In this document: positions 1 to 7,163 of the stretch, one piece after another
Numbering within the stretch: position 1 is the stretch's first letter
Layout: each line of letters opens with the position of its first letter
The notes under the pieces: model-generated
The model's input: the letters and a program-made list of their open reading frames with translations, nothing else
What the model was told of the DNA's origin: nothing
The model's database searches: none
Origin: Armatimonadota bacterium
Lineage (GTDB): Bacteria; Armatimonadota; UBA5829
Direction: 5' to 3'
NCBI GenBank assembly: GCA_023398345.1
Contig: JAEWSK010000305.1
Span: forward strand, 1-12,794
Length of the DNA stretch: 12,794 bases
Translations under genes and position numbers: made by a program

Positions 1-875
1 ATATTTGTCGACACAGTAACCGGCGCTTTTAGTCCGTCGGCATCGGTGACGATCAGTGTGACGACATAGTTACCGCCGGTCTTGTAGTAGTGCTTTGCGA
101 CTAGATCGGTGCTCTCAATTTGAATGCCGTTGGAATTGTCAAAATCCCATGCATAATTGAGAGAGCTGACTCCGGCAGTCGCATTTGCAACGAAAAACTG
201 CGGATCCATAATAGCGACAGTTCGCTCGTCAAGCGGATCCACTTTAATTGGATTGGTATCGTTGACGAGCTTTATTCCGCCAATATATAGCGTTGAAGGG
301 ACATCCGTGAATACCAAAAAGCTCTTCATTACAAATGATGTGATGTCGCCTTTTTGTTTGAATTTTGCAAGCGGAACCGCAACGCGCATCCAGTTGTCAT
401 CAGGATCAAGTGCGCAGGTCGGCTCTACTGCCTCAACGGTCTCGCCCTTGTCTGATACGAACACAAAACGCATTTTGCTTGCCTTGGGCTTTGTGTATGG
501 CTCGACATCAACCCATGTGTAATCAGTGCCTTTTACGGGGTTGACTACCTGTGTTTCCTTGAAAAAGCAGGTAAATAATATGTAACGGGTCGGATCAATA
601 CCGTCCGCAAACAACGTTACGGGCTGGCTATATTCAATTTTGCCGCCGGAGTACATGCTCTGGGTAGTGACCTTAATTGACCAAGCACCCTCAAGTATCT
701 GTTCTTTGCTCTTTGCAGCAACGCCGCTGCCCCATCCACCAAGGGATATGCCGTCATTACTCGGATCGTCGCCCTTGAATATGGCTATTTCCTGGTTTGC
801 AGCGCTCAGCGCCGCCGACGGGCAGATCAAGCTAAGTGCTACAGATAATACAAGCAAATATCCTAGATACCGCAT
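1..875 (-). CDS. Secreted PKD-domain protein, N-terminal part (3' end beyond window)
   Basis: The 291 visible codons start at ATG 875 and stay open to the window edge, so the C-terminus is missing. Residues 1-25 form a Sec signal peptide: MR, a hydrophobic core (YLLVLSVALSLI), and likely cleavage near ALSA|ANQ. The Cys at 18 is not in a good lipobox, so a lipoprotein is unlikely. Residues about 30-205 look like a beta-rich, jelly-roll or carbohydrate-binding-like module, with no motif I can name. Residues about 212-291 resemble a PKD domain: YAWDFDN at 241-247 and HYYKTGGNYVVTLIVTDADG at 262-281 match the usual WDFGDG and Y...G.Y.VTLTVTD pattern. PKD folds typically mediate extracellular binding or act as spacers in large surface proteins and hydrolases, so a catalytic domain could lie beyond the edge. 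GGAGGA at 890-885 supports the start. The gene has its own promoter and is probably separate from the upstream ymdB operon. The specific function is unknown. Confidence 0.85.
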   Translation of the reverse strand, partial: MRYLGYLLVLSVALSLICPSAALSAANQEIAIFKGDDPSNDGISLGGWGSGVAAKSKEQILEGAWSIKVTTQSMYSGGKIEYSQPVTLFADGIDPTRYILFTCFFKETQVVNPVKGTDYTWVDVEPYTKPKASKMRFVFVSDKGETVEAVEPTCALDPDDNWMRVAVPLAKFKQKGDITSFVMKSFLVFTDVPSTLYIGGIKLVNDTNPIKVDPLDERTVAIMDPQFFVANATAGVSSLNYAWDFDNSNGIQIESTDLVAKHYYKTGGNYVVTLIVTDADGLKAPVTVSTN

Positions 876-897
876 TTAAAACAATCCTCCAAAGCCA

Positions 898-926
898 ATT
901 CTACAGTGGGCACTCCCCGCTGTCAA
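898..926 (-). promoter_or_regulatory. Sigma70-type promoter for the secreted PKD protein
   Basis: On the minus strand a perfect -35 TTGACA (926-921) is followed by a 17-bp spacer and a -10 TAGAAT (903-898). It lies wholly between the ymdB stop and the ATG at 875. The predicted transcription start near 891 leaves a leader of only about 16 nt, beginning almost at the Shine-Dalgarno sequence. The GC-rich spacer contains an imperfect dyad (CAGCGGG ... CCCACTG), which could be an operator or chance. Confidence 0.75.
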
Positions 927-936
927 ACGACCAATT

Positions 937-1728
937 TCACGATTCTTCGCACTGTTCCACTCGTTCGATGGATATTGCCCGACCCATGTCGTCAACTTCC
1001 ACAACTACCCCATGCAGACAGACCGGGCCTTCCGCAAGCTCAAACTTGTTTGGGACTTTTGTTATATAGCGCTCGATAACAGCCGACGCCGACAAGCCCA
1101 ACACTGAATCGAGCACGCCGGTCATTCCAACGTCGGTGATATAGGCCGTTTTGTCCGGCAGCACCCTTTGGTCTGACGTCTGGATATGCGTATGTGTTCC
1201 GAGCACCGCCGAAACGCGGCCATTTAAATACCAACCCATCGCGACCTTTTCTGAAGTCGCCTCGGCATGCATATCGACAATTATGATCTTGGCCCGATCG
1301 CCAATTTCAGACAAAGCTGCATCGGCCGCGCGAAACGGGCAGTCGACCGCATCCATATAAGTCCGCCCCATCAGGCTTATGACTGCAATTCTTTCGCCGC
1401 TCGTCGTCTCATATATGCCCCATCCGTAGCCAAGCACGCCAGGCGGGTAGTTCGCAGGTCGCAATATTCGCGGCTCTTCGTCCAGATAAGCCGCAACCGC
1501 GCGCTTTGCAAACGTGTGGTTTCCCAGCGTAATAACTTCCGCGCCCGCGTTGAAAATCTCATGGGCAGTCGGCTTTGTAATGCCGAGGCCGCCAGCCGCA
1601 TTTTCGCCGTTGACTATAACGAAGTCGCAACAAAGGCGAGAGCGCAGGCCCGCCAGCATATTGCCGGCAGCTCTGCGCCCTGGACTTCCCATAATATCGC
1701 CTATGAATAGAACTCTGACCGCGCTCAC
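937..1728 (-). CDS. ymdB: YmdB-family metallophosphoesterase (2',3'-cyclic-nucleotide phosphodiesterase)
   Basis: The 263-residue product matches the usual length of the YmdB family, dimetal phosphoesterases active on 2',3'-cyclic nucleotides in Bacillus. All metal-binding positions are present: D11 in IGDIMGSPG, E42/N43 in VNGENAAGG, N70/H71 in TLGNHTF, H154 in VDMHAEATSEK, and H179/H181 in GTHTHIQTSD. The protein is cytosolic, with no signal peptide. The start is GTG at 1728, directly after the rny TAG stop with no gap. An ATG further in lies inside the GDIMGSPG metal motif and cannot be the start. The rny-ymdB pairing is conserved in many Gram-positive bacteria, where YmdB has been linked to RNase Y activity and to multicellular behaviour. 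Here the two are probably translated from one mRNA and may be coupled. Confidence 0.95.
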   Translation of the reverse strand: MSAVRVLFIGDIMGSPGRRAAGNMLAGLRSRLCCDFVIVNGENAAGGLGITKPTAHEIFNAGAEVITLGNHTFAKRAVAAYLDEEPRILRPANYPPGVLGYGWGIYETTSGERIAVISLMGRTYMDAVDCPFRAADAALSEIGDRAKIIIVDMHAEATSEKVAMGWYLNGRVSAVLGTHTHIQTSDQRVLPDKTAYITDVGMTGVLDSVLGLSASAVIERYITKVPNKFELAEGPVCLHGVVVEVDDMGRAISIERVEQCEES

Positions 1729-3270
1729 CTACTTGGCATAATCTACGGCGCGCGTCTCACGGATCACCGTAACTTTGATTTGACCCGGATACTCCATCTC
1801 TTCTTCAATGCGCTTTGCCGTGTCATGGGCCAGCTTAACGGCGGCATCGTCATTAAGCTCCGTTGGCTTAACCATAACGCGAATCTCGCGGCCGGCTTGC
1901 ACCGCATAGGTCTTCTCGACTCCGGCAAACGAGTCCGCTATAGTTTCGAGCTTTTGGAGACGCTTGACGTATGTCTCCAATGTCTCTCGTCTTGCACCCG
2001 GCCTTGCGGCCGACATCGCATCAGATGCAAGAACCAAGACCGCCTCTATAGAGTGCGGCTCGATGTCGTTATGATGCGCTCCAACGGCATGGCATACCTC
2101 AGGCGGCTCATGATAGCGCTTCAGCAAGTCCATACCTATAACCGCATGCGGCCCTTCGACCTCGAAATCCACCGCCTTGCCTATGTCATGAAGCAGACCT
2201 GCGCGCTTTGCCAACGGAATATTTACATCCAACTCCGCCGCAATCGCCCCGGCCAGATGCGCAACTTCAACACTGTGCTGAAGTACGTTCTGTCCGTAGC
2301 TGGTTCGATAGCGCAGCCGCCCCAGCAGCTTGACGAGTTCCGGATCTAGGCCCGTAACACCGGTCTCGAACACTGCCCGTTCGGCAGCTTCCTTCATCTT
2401 GACCTCGGCCTCGACCTGTGCCTTTTCTACCATCTCCTCGATTCGGCCCGGGTGGATTCGCCCGTCCAAAATGAGGCTTGATAGCGCGACTCGCGCAACT
2501 TCTCTTCGCACCGGGTCGAACCCGGAAATCACGACCGCTTCGGGTGTATCGTCGATTATAAGATCGACGCCCGTCAAGGTCTCGAATGCTCGAATGTTGC
2601 GGCCTTCACGGCCGATTATTCTGCCCTTCATATCATCGCCGGGCAGCGGCACTACTGATACAGTTGTCTCGGTGGCCTGATCCACCGCACATCTCTGGAT
2701 CGCAAGGGTGATAATATCCCTGGCTTTCCGATCAGCCTGTTCTTTTGCCTGTTCCTCGGCCTGTCTTATAACATGAGCGACTTCTCGCTCCATCTCTCGA
2801 TCAATTTGGCGCATCAGAAGCTCTTTGGCTTCGTCCGCGCTCATTCTGGAAACGCGCTCCAGTTCGTCTCTGTGCTGCTTAACGAGTTGTTCAGCTTCTT
2901 CGAACCGACCCTGAGCTTCAGCCTCTTTTTGTGTTAAGCTGCGTTCCTTACGATCGAGGTTGTCTTGCCTTCGGTCTAACGTCTCTTCTTTTTGCGTCAG
3001 CTTTCGCTCTAACCTCTGGATTTCGACCCTTTGTTCTTTATTCTCCCGCTCAATTTCGGCGCGAATCTTAAACGCCTCTTCTTTTGTTTCGAGGAGAATC
3101 TCTTTTCGCTTGGCTTCGATTTCCTTTTTTAGCTCGTCTTCACGTTCCGCTACGGCCGCTCGCGCGGTCTTGATCTTAAGCAGATTCGGTGAAATTAACA
3201 CGAAATACATTACGCCGGTGGCCGCAATTGCGACTACTACTCCGACGGCTATGGCTATTCCTACTGGCAA
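1729..3270 (-). CDS. rny: Ribonuclease Y, membrane-anchored endoribonuclease
   Basis: RNase Y starts bulk mRNA decay by endonucleolytic cleavage at the membrane. At 513 residues this is full length for the family. In order: an N-terminal transmembrane anchor (about 5-28); a long charged coiled coil (about 35-190, rich in E, K, Q and R); a KH RNA-binding domain (about 205-270) with [12 protein letters not shown] at 217-228; and an HD domain (about 328-425) with [11 protein letters not shown] (H332), LLHDIGKA (H361, D362), AHH (H400) and D417. The start is TTG at 3270, chosen because AGGAGGTGA, nearly the full anti-16S complement, lies 9 nt upstream and the anchor begins immediately. The gene follows recX after a 107-nt gap and abuts ymdB. 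No convincing promoter was found in that gap, so read-through from the recA operon is likely. Confidence 0.97.
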   Translation of the reverse strand: MPVGIAIAVGVVVAIAATGVMYFVLISPNLLKIKTARAAVAEREDELKKEIEAKRKEILLETKEEAFKIRAEIERENKEQRVEIQRLERKLTQKEETLDRRQDNLDRKERSLTQKEAEAQGRFEEAEQLVKQHRDELERVSRMSADEAKELLMRQIDREMEREVAHVIRQAEEQAKEQADRKARDIITLAIQRCAVDQATETTVSVVPLPGDDMKGRIIGREGRNIRAFETLTGVDLIIDDTPEAVVISGFDPVRREVARVALSSLILDGRIHPGRIEEMVEKAQVEAEVKMKEAAERAVFETGVTGLDPELVKLLGRLRYRTSYGQNVLQHSVEVAHLAGAIAAELDVNIPLAKRAGLLHDIGKAVDFEVEGPHAVIGMDLLKRYHEPPEVCHAVGAHHNDIEPHSIEAVLVLASDAMSAARPGARRETLETYVKRLQKLETIADSFAGVEKTYAVQAGREIRVMVKPTELNDDAAVKLAHDTAKRIEEEMEYPGQIKVTVIRETRAVDYAK

Positions 3271-3276
3271 TCTGCC

Positions 3277-3285
3277 TCACCTCCT
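3277..3285 (-). promoter_or_regulatory. Strong Shine-Dalgarno fixing the TTG start of rny
   Basis: AGGAGGTGA is nearly a perfect complement of the 16S rRNA 3' end. AGGAGG sits 9 nt before TTG 3270. This is the best ribosome binding site in the window, which suggests efficient initiation despite the weak start codon. Confidence 0.85.
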
Positions 3286-3377
3286 GTTCAAATTAGGATG
3301 TGAGGTAGAGCGAATCGATATCAACTGACTTCGACAAATGGTACTACCGAATGTGATCTCGGCGCCTCCTCTCGTTA

Positions 3378-4010
3378 TCAGTCCCCATCCTGGGGACACA
3401 ACTCATCAAGAACCTTTGCGATTGCGTTCCACGAAAAACCTCTGCGTCTCAAAAACGACGCCATTTTTGTGCGAAACGCCGGATCGCTCGTATTTGTTTT
3501 ATCGGCCTTTTTGCGAACAAGAGAGAGCGCCATCTCGTATTCGGCGTTCTCGTCCAGGCTTTCGAGTGCATCTTCGATCTTGTGCGCGTCTACGCCTTTT
3601 GATCGAAGCTCCCATGCAAGCCTCGCTCGGCCCATCGGCCTAGAAACTGTGCGCGACTTGACCCAATCCCGACTGAACTTACCGTCATCAACAAGTCCAG
3701 CACGGGTCAAATGGCCGACTACTTCATCTACGATTTCTTCCGGAAAATCATTCCCGGCCAGTCGTTTACGGATCTCCGATTCGGATCGATCCCTGTAACC
3801 AAGTAACCGCAGCGCGCTTTCACGCGCTTTTCTCATCGTCTCTTTGTTTATCAACTCGGCCAGTCGGTCGGAATCGAACGTCTGGCCCACTGTAAGTCCC
3901 AGTGCAGCTACTACTTCCGAATGAGCACCGGCAGCAAATTGTCCGTCCACGAAAATTGAAACTCGGTCGGATCGCCTCTTTTGAGCTTCAATTGCCGTTA
4001 TCTTGCCCAT
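3378..4010 (-). CDS. recX: Regulatory protein RecX
   Basis: RecX binds RecA filaments and limits or modulates RecA recombinase and coprotease activity. The 210-residue product has the expected tandem three-helix repeats: ALRLLGYRDRSESEIRKRL, then VVGHLTRAGLVDDGKFSRDWV, then MGRARLAWELRSKGV and a C-terminal ASFLRRRGFSWNAIAKVLDEL. The N-terminal segment of about 55 residues (ITAIEAQKRRSDRVSIFVDG) is the extension seen in the longer Gram-positive-type RecX proteins. The start is ATG 4010, 5 nt after the recA stop, with a GGAG inside the end of recA as likely ribosome binding site. The close recA-recX spacing suggests one mRNA and tuned stoichiometry. Confidence 0.95.
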   Translation of the reverse strand: MGKITAIEAQKRRSDRVSIFVDGQFAAGAHSEVVAALGLTVGQTFDSDRLAELINKETMRKARESALRLLGYRDRSESEIRKRLAGNDFPEEIVDEVVGHLTRAGLVDDGKFSRDWVKSRTVSRPMGRARLAWELRSKGVDAHKIEDALESLDENAEYEMALSLVRKKADKTNTSDPAFRTKMASFLRRRGFSWNAIAKVLDELCPQDGD

Positions 4011-4015
4011 TAGGG

Positions 4016-5038
4016 CTACTCCGCTGCTTGCTCGGTTTTTACTGCAGCATCTTGATCTTCAGCACTATTGCTGCATCTGATTTTAGATTCGAGTTCGAGC
4101 ATAATATCGGGATTAGCTTCTAAGTAGTTCTTTGCGTTCTCCCTGCCTTGCCCGAGCCTGGTCTCGCCATAAGTAAACCACGTGCCGGTCTTTGTTATAA
4201 AGCCCATTTCCGTAGCAACGTCGAGCAGACCTCCGCTCTTCGATATGCCCTTGGAAAACATAATATCGAACTCGGCATTTTTAAATGGCGGTCCCACTTT
4301 GTTTTTTGCAACTTTTACTTTTACGCGCGTGCCGATAGCCTCGCCGCTGACTTTGAGCGTCTCGATGCGCCGCACTTCCAAACGTACGCTCGACCAAAAC
4401 TTGAGCGCCCGCCCGCCCGGCGTAGTTTCGGGATTTCCGAACATTACTCCGATTTTTTCGCGTATTTGGTTAATGAAGATCGCCGCAGTATTTGACTTTG
4501 AAAGCGACCCGCCGATCTTTCTCATCGCCTGCGACATCAGCCTCGCCTGCAGCCCTACATGCGAGTCGCCCATGTCGCCTTCAATTTCGGCCTTTGGAAC
4601 CAGTGCTGCAACTGAGTCCAGCACCACCACATCGACCGCGCCGCTGCGCACAAGGGCGTCCACGATCTCCAACGCCTCTTCACCGGTGTCCGGCTGGCTG
4701 ACCAGCAGTGAGTCAACATCCACGCCCAAATGCGACGCATACACGGCGTCAACCGAGTGCTCCGCGTCGACAAATGCCGCCACCCCGCCGAGTTTCTGCG
4801 CTTCAGCTACGACATGATATGCCAGAGTCGTCTTTCCGGACGACTCCTGACCGTAAATTTCAGTTATCCTGCCCCTGGGTATACCGCCGACCCCAAGCGC
4901 CATATCCAATGATATTGCACCGGTAGGTATTACCGACTCATCAAATCTCGGTCTCTCGCCGAGTCGCATAATCGAGCCGCGTCCAAACTGCTTTTCGATC
5001 TGCGCCAGCGCCATGTCCAGCGCTTTTCCTTTATCCAT
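4016..5038 (-). CDS. recA: Recombinase RecA
   Basis: RecA polymerises on single-stranded DNA, catalyses ATP-dependent strand exchange, and activates LexA-type self-cleavage. The 340-residue product is complete. Residues read directly: Walker [10 protein letters not shown] at 63-71 (K69); catalytic Glu E93 in DAEH; Walker B VVVLD ending at D141; loop L1 around [10 protein letters not shown]; loop L2 with [20 protein letters not shown] and Q191. These all sit exactly three residues before the E. coli K72, E96, D144 and Q194. Mild oddities are Q instead of P in Walker A and DAEHSVD instead of the usual DAEHALD. The tail is acidic and polar ([16 protein letters not shown]). The ATG at 5038 follows a GGGGG ribosome site. 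A 20-bp palindrome lies 23 nt upstream, and there is no clear dedicated promoter. Confidence 0.98.
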   Translation of the reverse strand: MDKGKALDMALAQIEKQFGRGSIMRLGERPRFDESVIPTGAISLDMALGVGGIPRGRITEIYGQESSGKTTLAYHVVAEAQKLGGVAAFVDAEHSVDAVYASHLGVDVDSLLVSQPDTGEEALEIVDALVRSGAVDVVVLDSVAALVPKAEIEGDMGDSHVGLQARLMSQAMRKIGGSLSKSNTAAIFINQIREKIGVMFGNPETTPGGRALKFWSSVRLEVRRIETLKVSGEAIGTRVKVKVAKNKVGPPFKNAEFDIMFSKGISKSGGLLDVATEMGFITKTGTWFTYGETRLGQGRENAKNYLEANPDIMLELESKIRCSNSAEDQDAAVKTEQAAE

Positions 5039-5060
5039 TTTTTTATTGCCCCCGCTAGAG

Positions 5061-5080
5061 GTAATATTTTCAAATATTAC
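5061..5080 (-). repeat. Perfect 20-bp palindrome between thpR and recA
   Basis: The minus strand reads GTAATATTTGAAAATATTAC, two 9-base perfect inverted arms around a 2-base centre. It spans the last codons and stop of thpR and ends 23 nt before the recA ATG. As DNA it has the form of a dimeric repressor operator. As RNA it could form an 8-bp AU-rich hairpin with a UGAA tetraloop at the thpR/recA junction. There is no T-tract, so it is not a standard terminator. Which reading is right cannot be decided here. Confidence 0.6.
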
Positions 5081-5651
5081 TTAACTTATGCACGCTCAGA
5101 GCCGTATATACAGGCCCGTCCGGCCTAAGCACACTCTTCATAACTACAATACTGTCAACTCTTTGCGAGCCGATATTATCTGCATTGACAGATGCCATTC
5201 GTTCAGCCAGATCGCCAACCGGCCTGATTTCGCTCACCCGCCCAATTGTAATATGACTTTTGAACGGCTTATCTTCTTTTGAAAACCCGGCTTCTGCCAA
5301 TCGGGTTTCAACTGCGCCCGCAAGCGCCGTAAGCTGCTCGCGCCCATCTTCGATGCCGACCCACACGACCCTTGGCCTGCGTGAGTTTGGAAACACTCCA
5401 AGGCCGCTTATCGACATATCAAACGCCGCAAACTTGCTTGCGACTTCATCGAGTGCCGATTGAGCGCACGCGACTCGGTCGGCGTCGATGCCACCCAGAA
5501 ACTTCAGTGTGACGTGGAAATTTTCGGGCGCTACCCACTTTACTGCAGGGGCAAGCTGCTTGACACGGTCTTGTATAGCGGAGATTCCGTTGCGAAGCTC
5601 CATGTCTAAGCAAACTGCCACAAATGTGCGGATAACCTTCTGGTTTTCCAT
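5070..5651 (-). CDS. thpR: RNA 2',3'-cyclic phosphodiesterase ThpR (LigT, 2H family)
   Basis: ThpR hydrolyses RNA 2',3'-cyclic phosphate ends to 2'-phosphates and was first described as a 2'-5' RNA ligase. From ATG 5651 the product is 193 residues, the normal family size, and begins with the typical opening ([11 protein letters not shown]). The two catalytic HxT motifs that define 2H phosphoesterases are intact: H46-V-T48 in [11 protein letters not shown] and H133-I-T135 in KSHITIGRV. An in-frame TTG at 5690 would add 13 residues (YRIVGDLLDLLD) and shorten the gap to cinA from 53 to 14 nt. Neither start has a strong Shine-Dalgarno, so the start is uncertain. Its position between cinA and recA matches the order known in Deinococcus and suggests a role in nucleic-acid repair or RNA-end processing. 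Confidence 0.92.
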   Translation of the reverse strand: MENQKVIRTFVAVCLDMELRNGISAIQDRVKQLAPAVKWVAPENFHVTLKFLGGIDADRVACAQSALDEVASKFAAFDMSISGLGVFPNSRRPRVVWVGIEDGREQLTALAGAVETRLAEAGFSKEDKPFKSHITIGRVSEIRPVGDLAERMASVNADNIGSQRVDSIVVMKSVLRPDGPVYTALSVHKLSNI

Positions 5652-5704
5652 ATCAAGAAGGTCCAATAAATCGCCCACAATGCGATACAATCAAGGTGAT
5701 TTGC

Positions 5705-6940
5705 TCAGAGCAAACGCATCCTAAGCATGTTCAATGCTGCCTGCGATGCCCTTTGTTTAATATCCATCCGGCTGCCCGAGAACCGGTGTTCGAAGGCAAT
5801 AGTCTCATCAGATGTTGCCAAAGCCATATAGACAAGTCCAACCGGCTTGGCGGGTGTTCCTCCGGTCGGCCCCGCGATCCCCGTCACTGAGATAGCGATG
5901 TCCGATCCAGAAACTGCCCTGGCGCCTTCTGCCATTGCGCGAGCAACCTGCTCGCTGACTGCGCCATACTTACTTAGTAACTGCTCGTCAACACCCAGTA
6001 TTTCCTTCTTTGCTTTGTTCGAATAGGTCACAAATCCCACAAGAAATACTTCCGAACTGCCCGATACGTCTGTAATTCGACTGTCAATAAACCCACCGGT
6101 GCAGCTTTCGGCGGTCGCAAGCGTCAAATTGCGCTCAATAAGCTTTGAAACGACTACCTTTTCCAGCGATTCATCGTCGCGCCCAAAAATGGCATTGCCC
6201 AGAATCGCTGAGATATTGGCATCCATCTTATCAATCATCGCTTCGGCCTCAGCTGTGCTTGCGGCCTTTGCGGTAATCCTCAAATGAACTTCGCCAGCGC
6301 TTGCCAGCGGCGCTACAGTCGGGTTAGCCCCTTCAAGTAAATCGCCAACCATCTCGGCTACGCTCGATTCGCCAAGCCCAACTATGCGAAGAACTCTGGA
6401 TCTTATTAAATCGGCGACCTCGCCGACATGCTCTTTTAGATATGCGACCACCTGCGAGTCCACCATCTCGATGAACTCCCTGGGCGGCCCTGGCAGAACG
6501 ATTACAACTTTGTCGTCAATTTCAAATGCTGCACCAGGGGCAGTTCCCAGCGGGTTGGGAAGCATCCTACCACGCTTAGGAATCATAGCCTGTTTTATAT
6601 TTGCCTCGGGCATATCAATGCCTCTGGCGGCAAAAAATGCTTTTAGTTGCTCGACGGACTCTTTATGGAGAACCATTTCATCACCGACAACTTCCGCGAC
6701 GGTCTCTTTTGTGAGATCGTCAGTGGTCGGCCCAAGCCCGCCTATAGTAAAAACCACATCCGCGCGTGCAAGTGCGGTCTTTATTGCATCGGCAAGCCTA
6801 GCCCTGTTGTCTCCGACGGTAACTCGATAATGAAGGTCAATCCCAAACAGAGGAAGCAATTTGGATAGATATGCGGCGTCAGTGTCAACAATCTGTCCCA
6901 GCAACAATTCGGTTCCAACTGAAATGACTTCTGCCCGCAC
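5705..6940 (-). CDS. cinA: CinA, competence/damage-inducible protein (nucleotide-repair / NMN amidohydrolase)
   Basis: The 411-residue product is a full two-domain CinA. The N-terminal MoaB/MogA-like domain (about 1-170) carries EVISVGTELLLGQIVDTDA and the signature GGLGPTTDDLT at 67-77; in studied homologues it acts as an ADP-ribose-type pyrophosphatase. The C-terminal PncC domain (about 255-411) has AESCTGG at 277-283 with the likely catalytic S279, YSNKAK at 306-311, and GIAGPTGGTPAKPVG at 354-368; in active homologues it deamidates NMN in pyridine nucleotide salvage. The start is GTG 6940, chosen because GGAGGG (6952-6947) lies 6 nt upstream and the protein then begins exactly at the family start. 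It is the first gene after a strong promoter and probably heads the transcript with thpR, recA and recX. Confidence 0.96.
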   Translation of the reverse strand: MRAEVISVGTELLLGQIVDTDAAYLSKLLPLFGIDLHYRVTVGDNRARLADAIKTALARADVVFTIGGLGPTTDDLTKETVAEVVGDEMVLHKESVEQLKAFFAARGIDMPEANIKQAMIPKRGRMLPNPLGTAPGAAFEIDDKVVIVLPGPPREFIEMVDSQVVAYLKEHVGEVADLIRSRVLRIVGLGESSVAEMVGDLLEGANPTVAPLASAGEVHLRITAKAASTAEAEAMIDKMDANISAILGNAIFGRDDESLEKVVVSKLIERNLTLATAESCTGGFIDSRITDVSGSSEVFLVGFVTYSNKAKKEILGVDEQLLSKYGAVSEQVARAMAEGARAVSGSDIAISVTGIAGPTGGTPAKPVGLVYMALATSDETIAFEHRFSGSRMDIKQRASQAALNMLRMRLL

Positions 6941-6968
6941 GATCAGCCCTCCGAGTAGCTATAAATAT

Positions 6969-6998
6969 ATTATAACGTATGCCGGGGAGCCCTGACAA
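6969..6998 (-). promoter_or_regulatory. Sigma70-type promoter of the cinA-recA operon
   Basis: On the minus strand, -35 TTGTCA (6998-6993), an 18-bp spacer and a perfect -10 TATAAT (6974-6969) lie upstream of cinA. The predicted start near 6962 gives a leader of about 20 nt containing the GGAGGG ribosome site. No GAAC-N4-GTTC or CTGT-N8-ACAG SOS box overlaps it, so SOS control cannot be read from known motifs. Confidence 0.8.
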
Positions 6999-7048
6999 CT
7001 CAGAAAGCGCGCGCGGAGCATTTGCAAGAACTATTTTGAAACTTTGCC

Positions 7049-7086
7049 AAAAAACCCCGCCAGGAACTATTGTCCACGGCGGGGTT
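7049..7086 (-). terminator. Rho-independent terminator downstream of glutamate dehydrogenase
   Basis: The minus strand has a 9-bp perfect stem, AACCCCGCC (7086-7078) pairing with GGCGGGGTT (7061-7053), a 16-nt loop, and a run of six T ending the hairpin (7054-7049). The GC-rich stem plus T-tract is classic. On the plus strand the hairpin is followed by AAGAG, so it acts only on leftward transcription. It separates the glutamate dehydrogenase transcript from the cinA promoter. Confidence 0.85.
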
Positions 7087-7112
7087 AAGAGAAGCTCTTT
7101 ATGGGAGCATCG

Positions 7113-7156
7113 AAAAAAACTCAGAGCAAAGTTCTTAAGGCATCTAACCCTGAGTT
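7113..7156 (-). terminator. Second, proximal terminator-like hairpin after glutamate dehydrogenase
   Basis: The minus strand reads AACTCAG (7156-7150), a 25-nt loop, then CTGAGTT (7124-7118) running into seven T (7119-7113). It lies 8 nt after the stop codon. The stem is perfect but short and the loop is large, so it is weaker than the hairpin at 7049-7086. The plus strand also has a T-run just past the stem, so it might work in both directions. A 5-bp mini-hairpin (7087-7099) lies between the two terminators. Confidence 0.5.
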
Positions 7157-7163
7157 GATTTTT

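Noticed and set aside
3286..3377. A promoter for rny in the recX-rny gap
   Set aside because: TTGTCG and TTGATA occur, but no TATAAT-like hexamer sits 16-18 bp downstream of either.
4182..4817. A 211-codon open frame on the plus strand opposite recA
   Set aside because: It is a compositional shadow of recA: Ser/Thr/Pro-rich, no family features, no ribosome site, and the minus-strand frame is certain. The same holds for plus-strand frames opposite cinA (6384-6830), rny (1780-2349, 2330-2680, 2960-3328) and ymdB (1267-1710).
5652..5690. TTG at 5690 as the thpR start
   Set aside because: It adds 13 residues before the usual family N-terminus and has no ribosome site. It is not excluded, because the ATG at 5651 also lacks a strong one.
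7007..7016. GCGCGCGCGG tract upstream of the cinA promoter
   Set aside because: Short alternating GC run with no partner or repeat; no function can be supported.
6941..7163. A classical SOS box upstream of cinA-recA
   Set aside because: Reading both strands I found neither GAAC-N4-GTTC nor CTGT-N8-ACAG type sites in the intergenic region.
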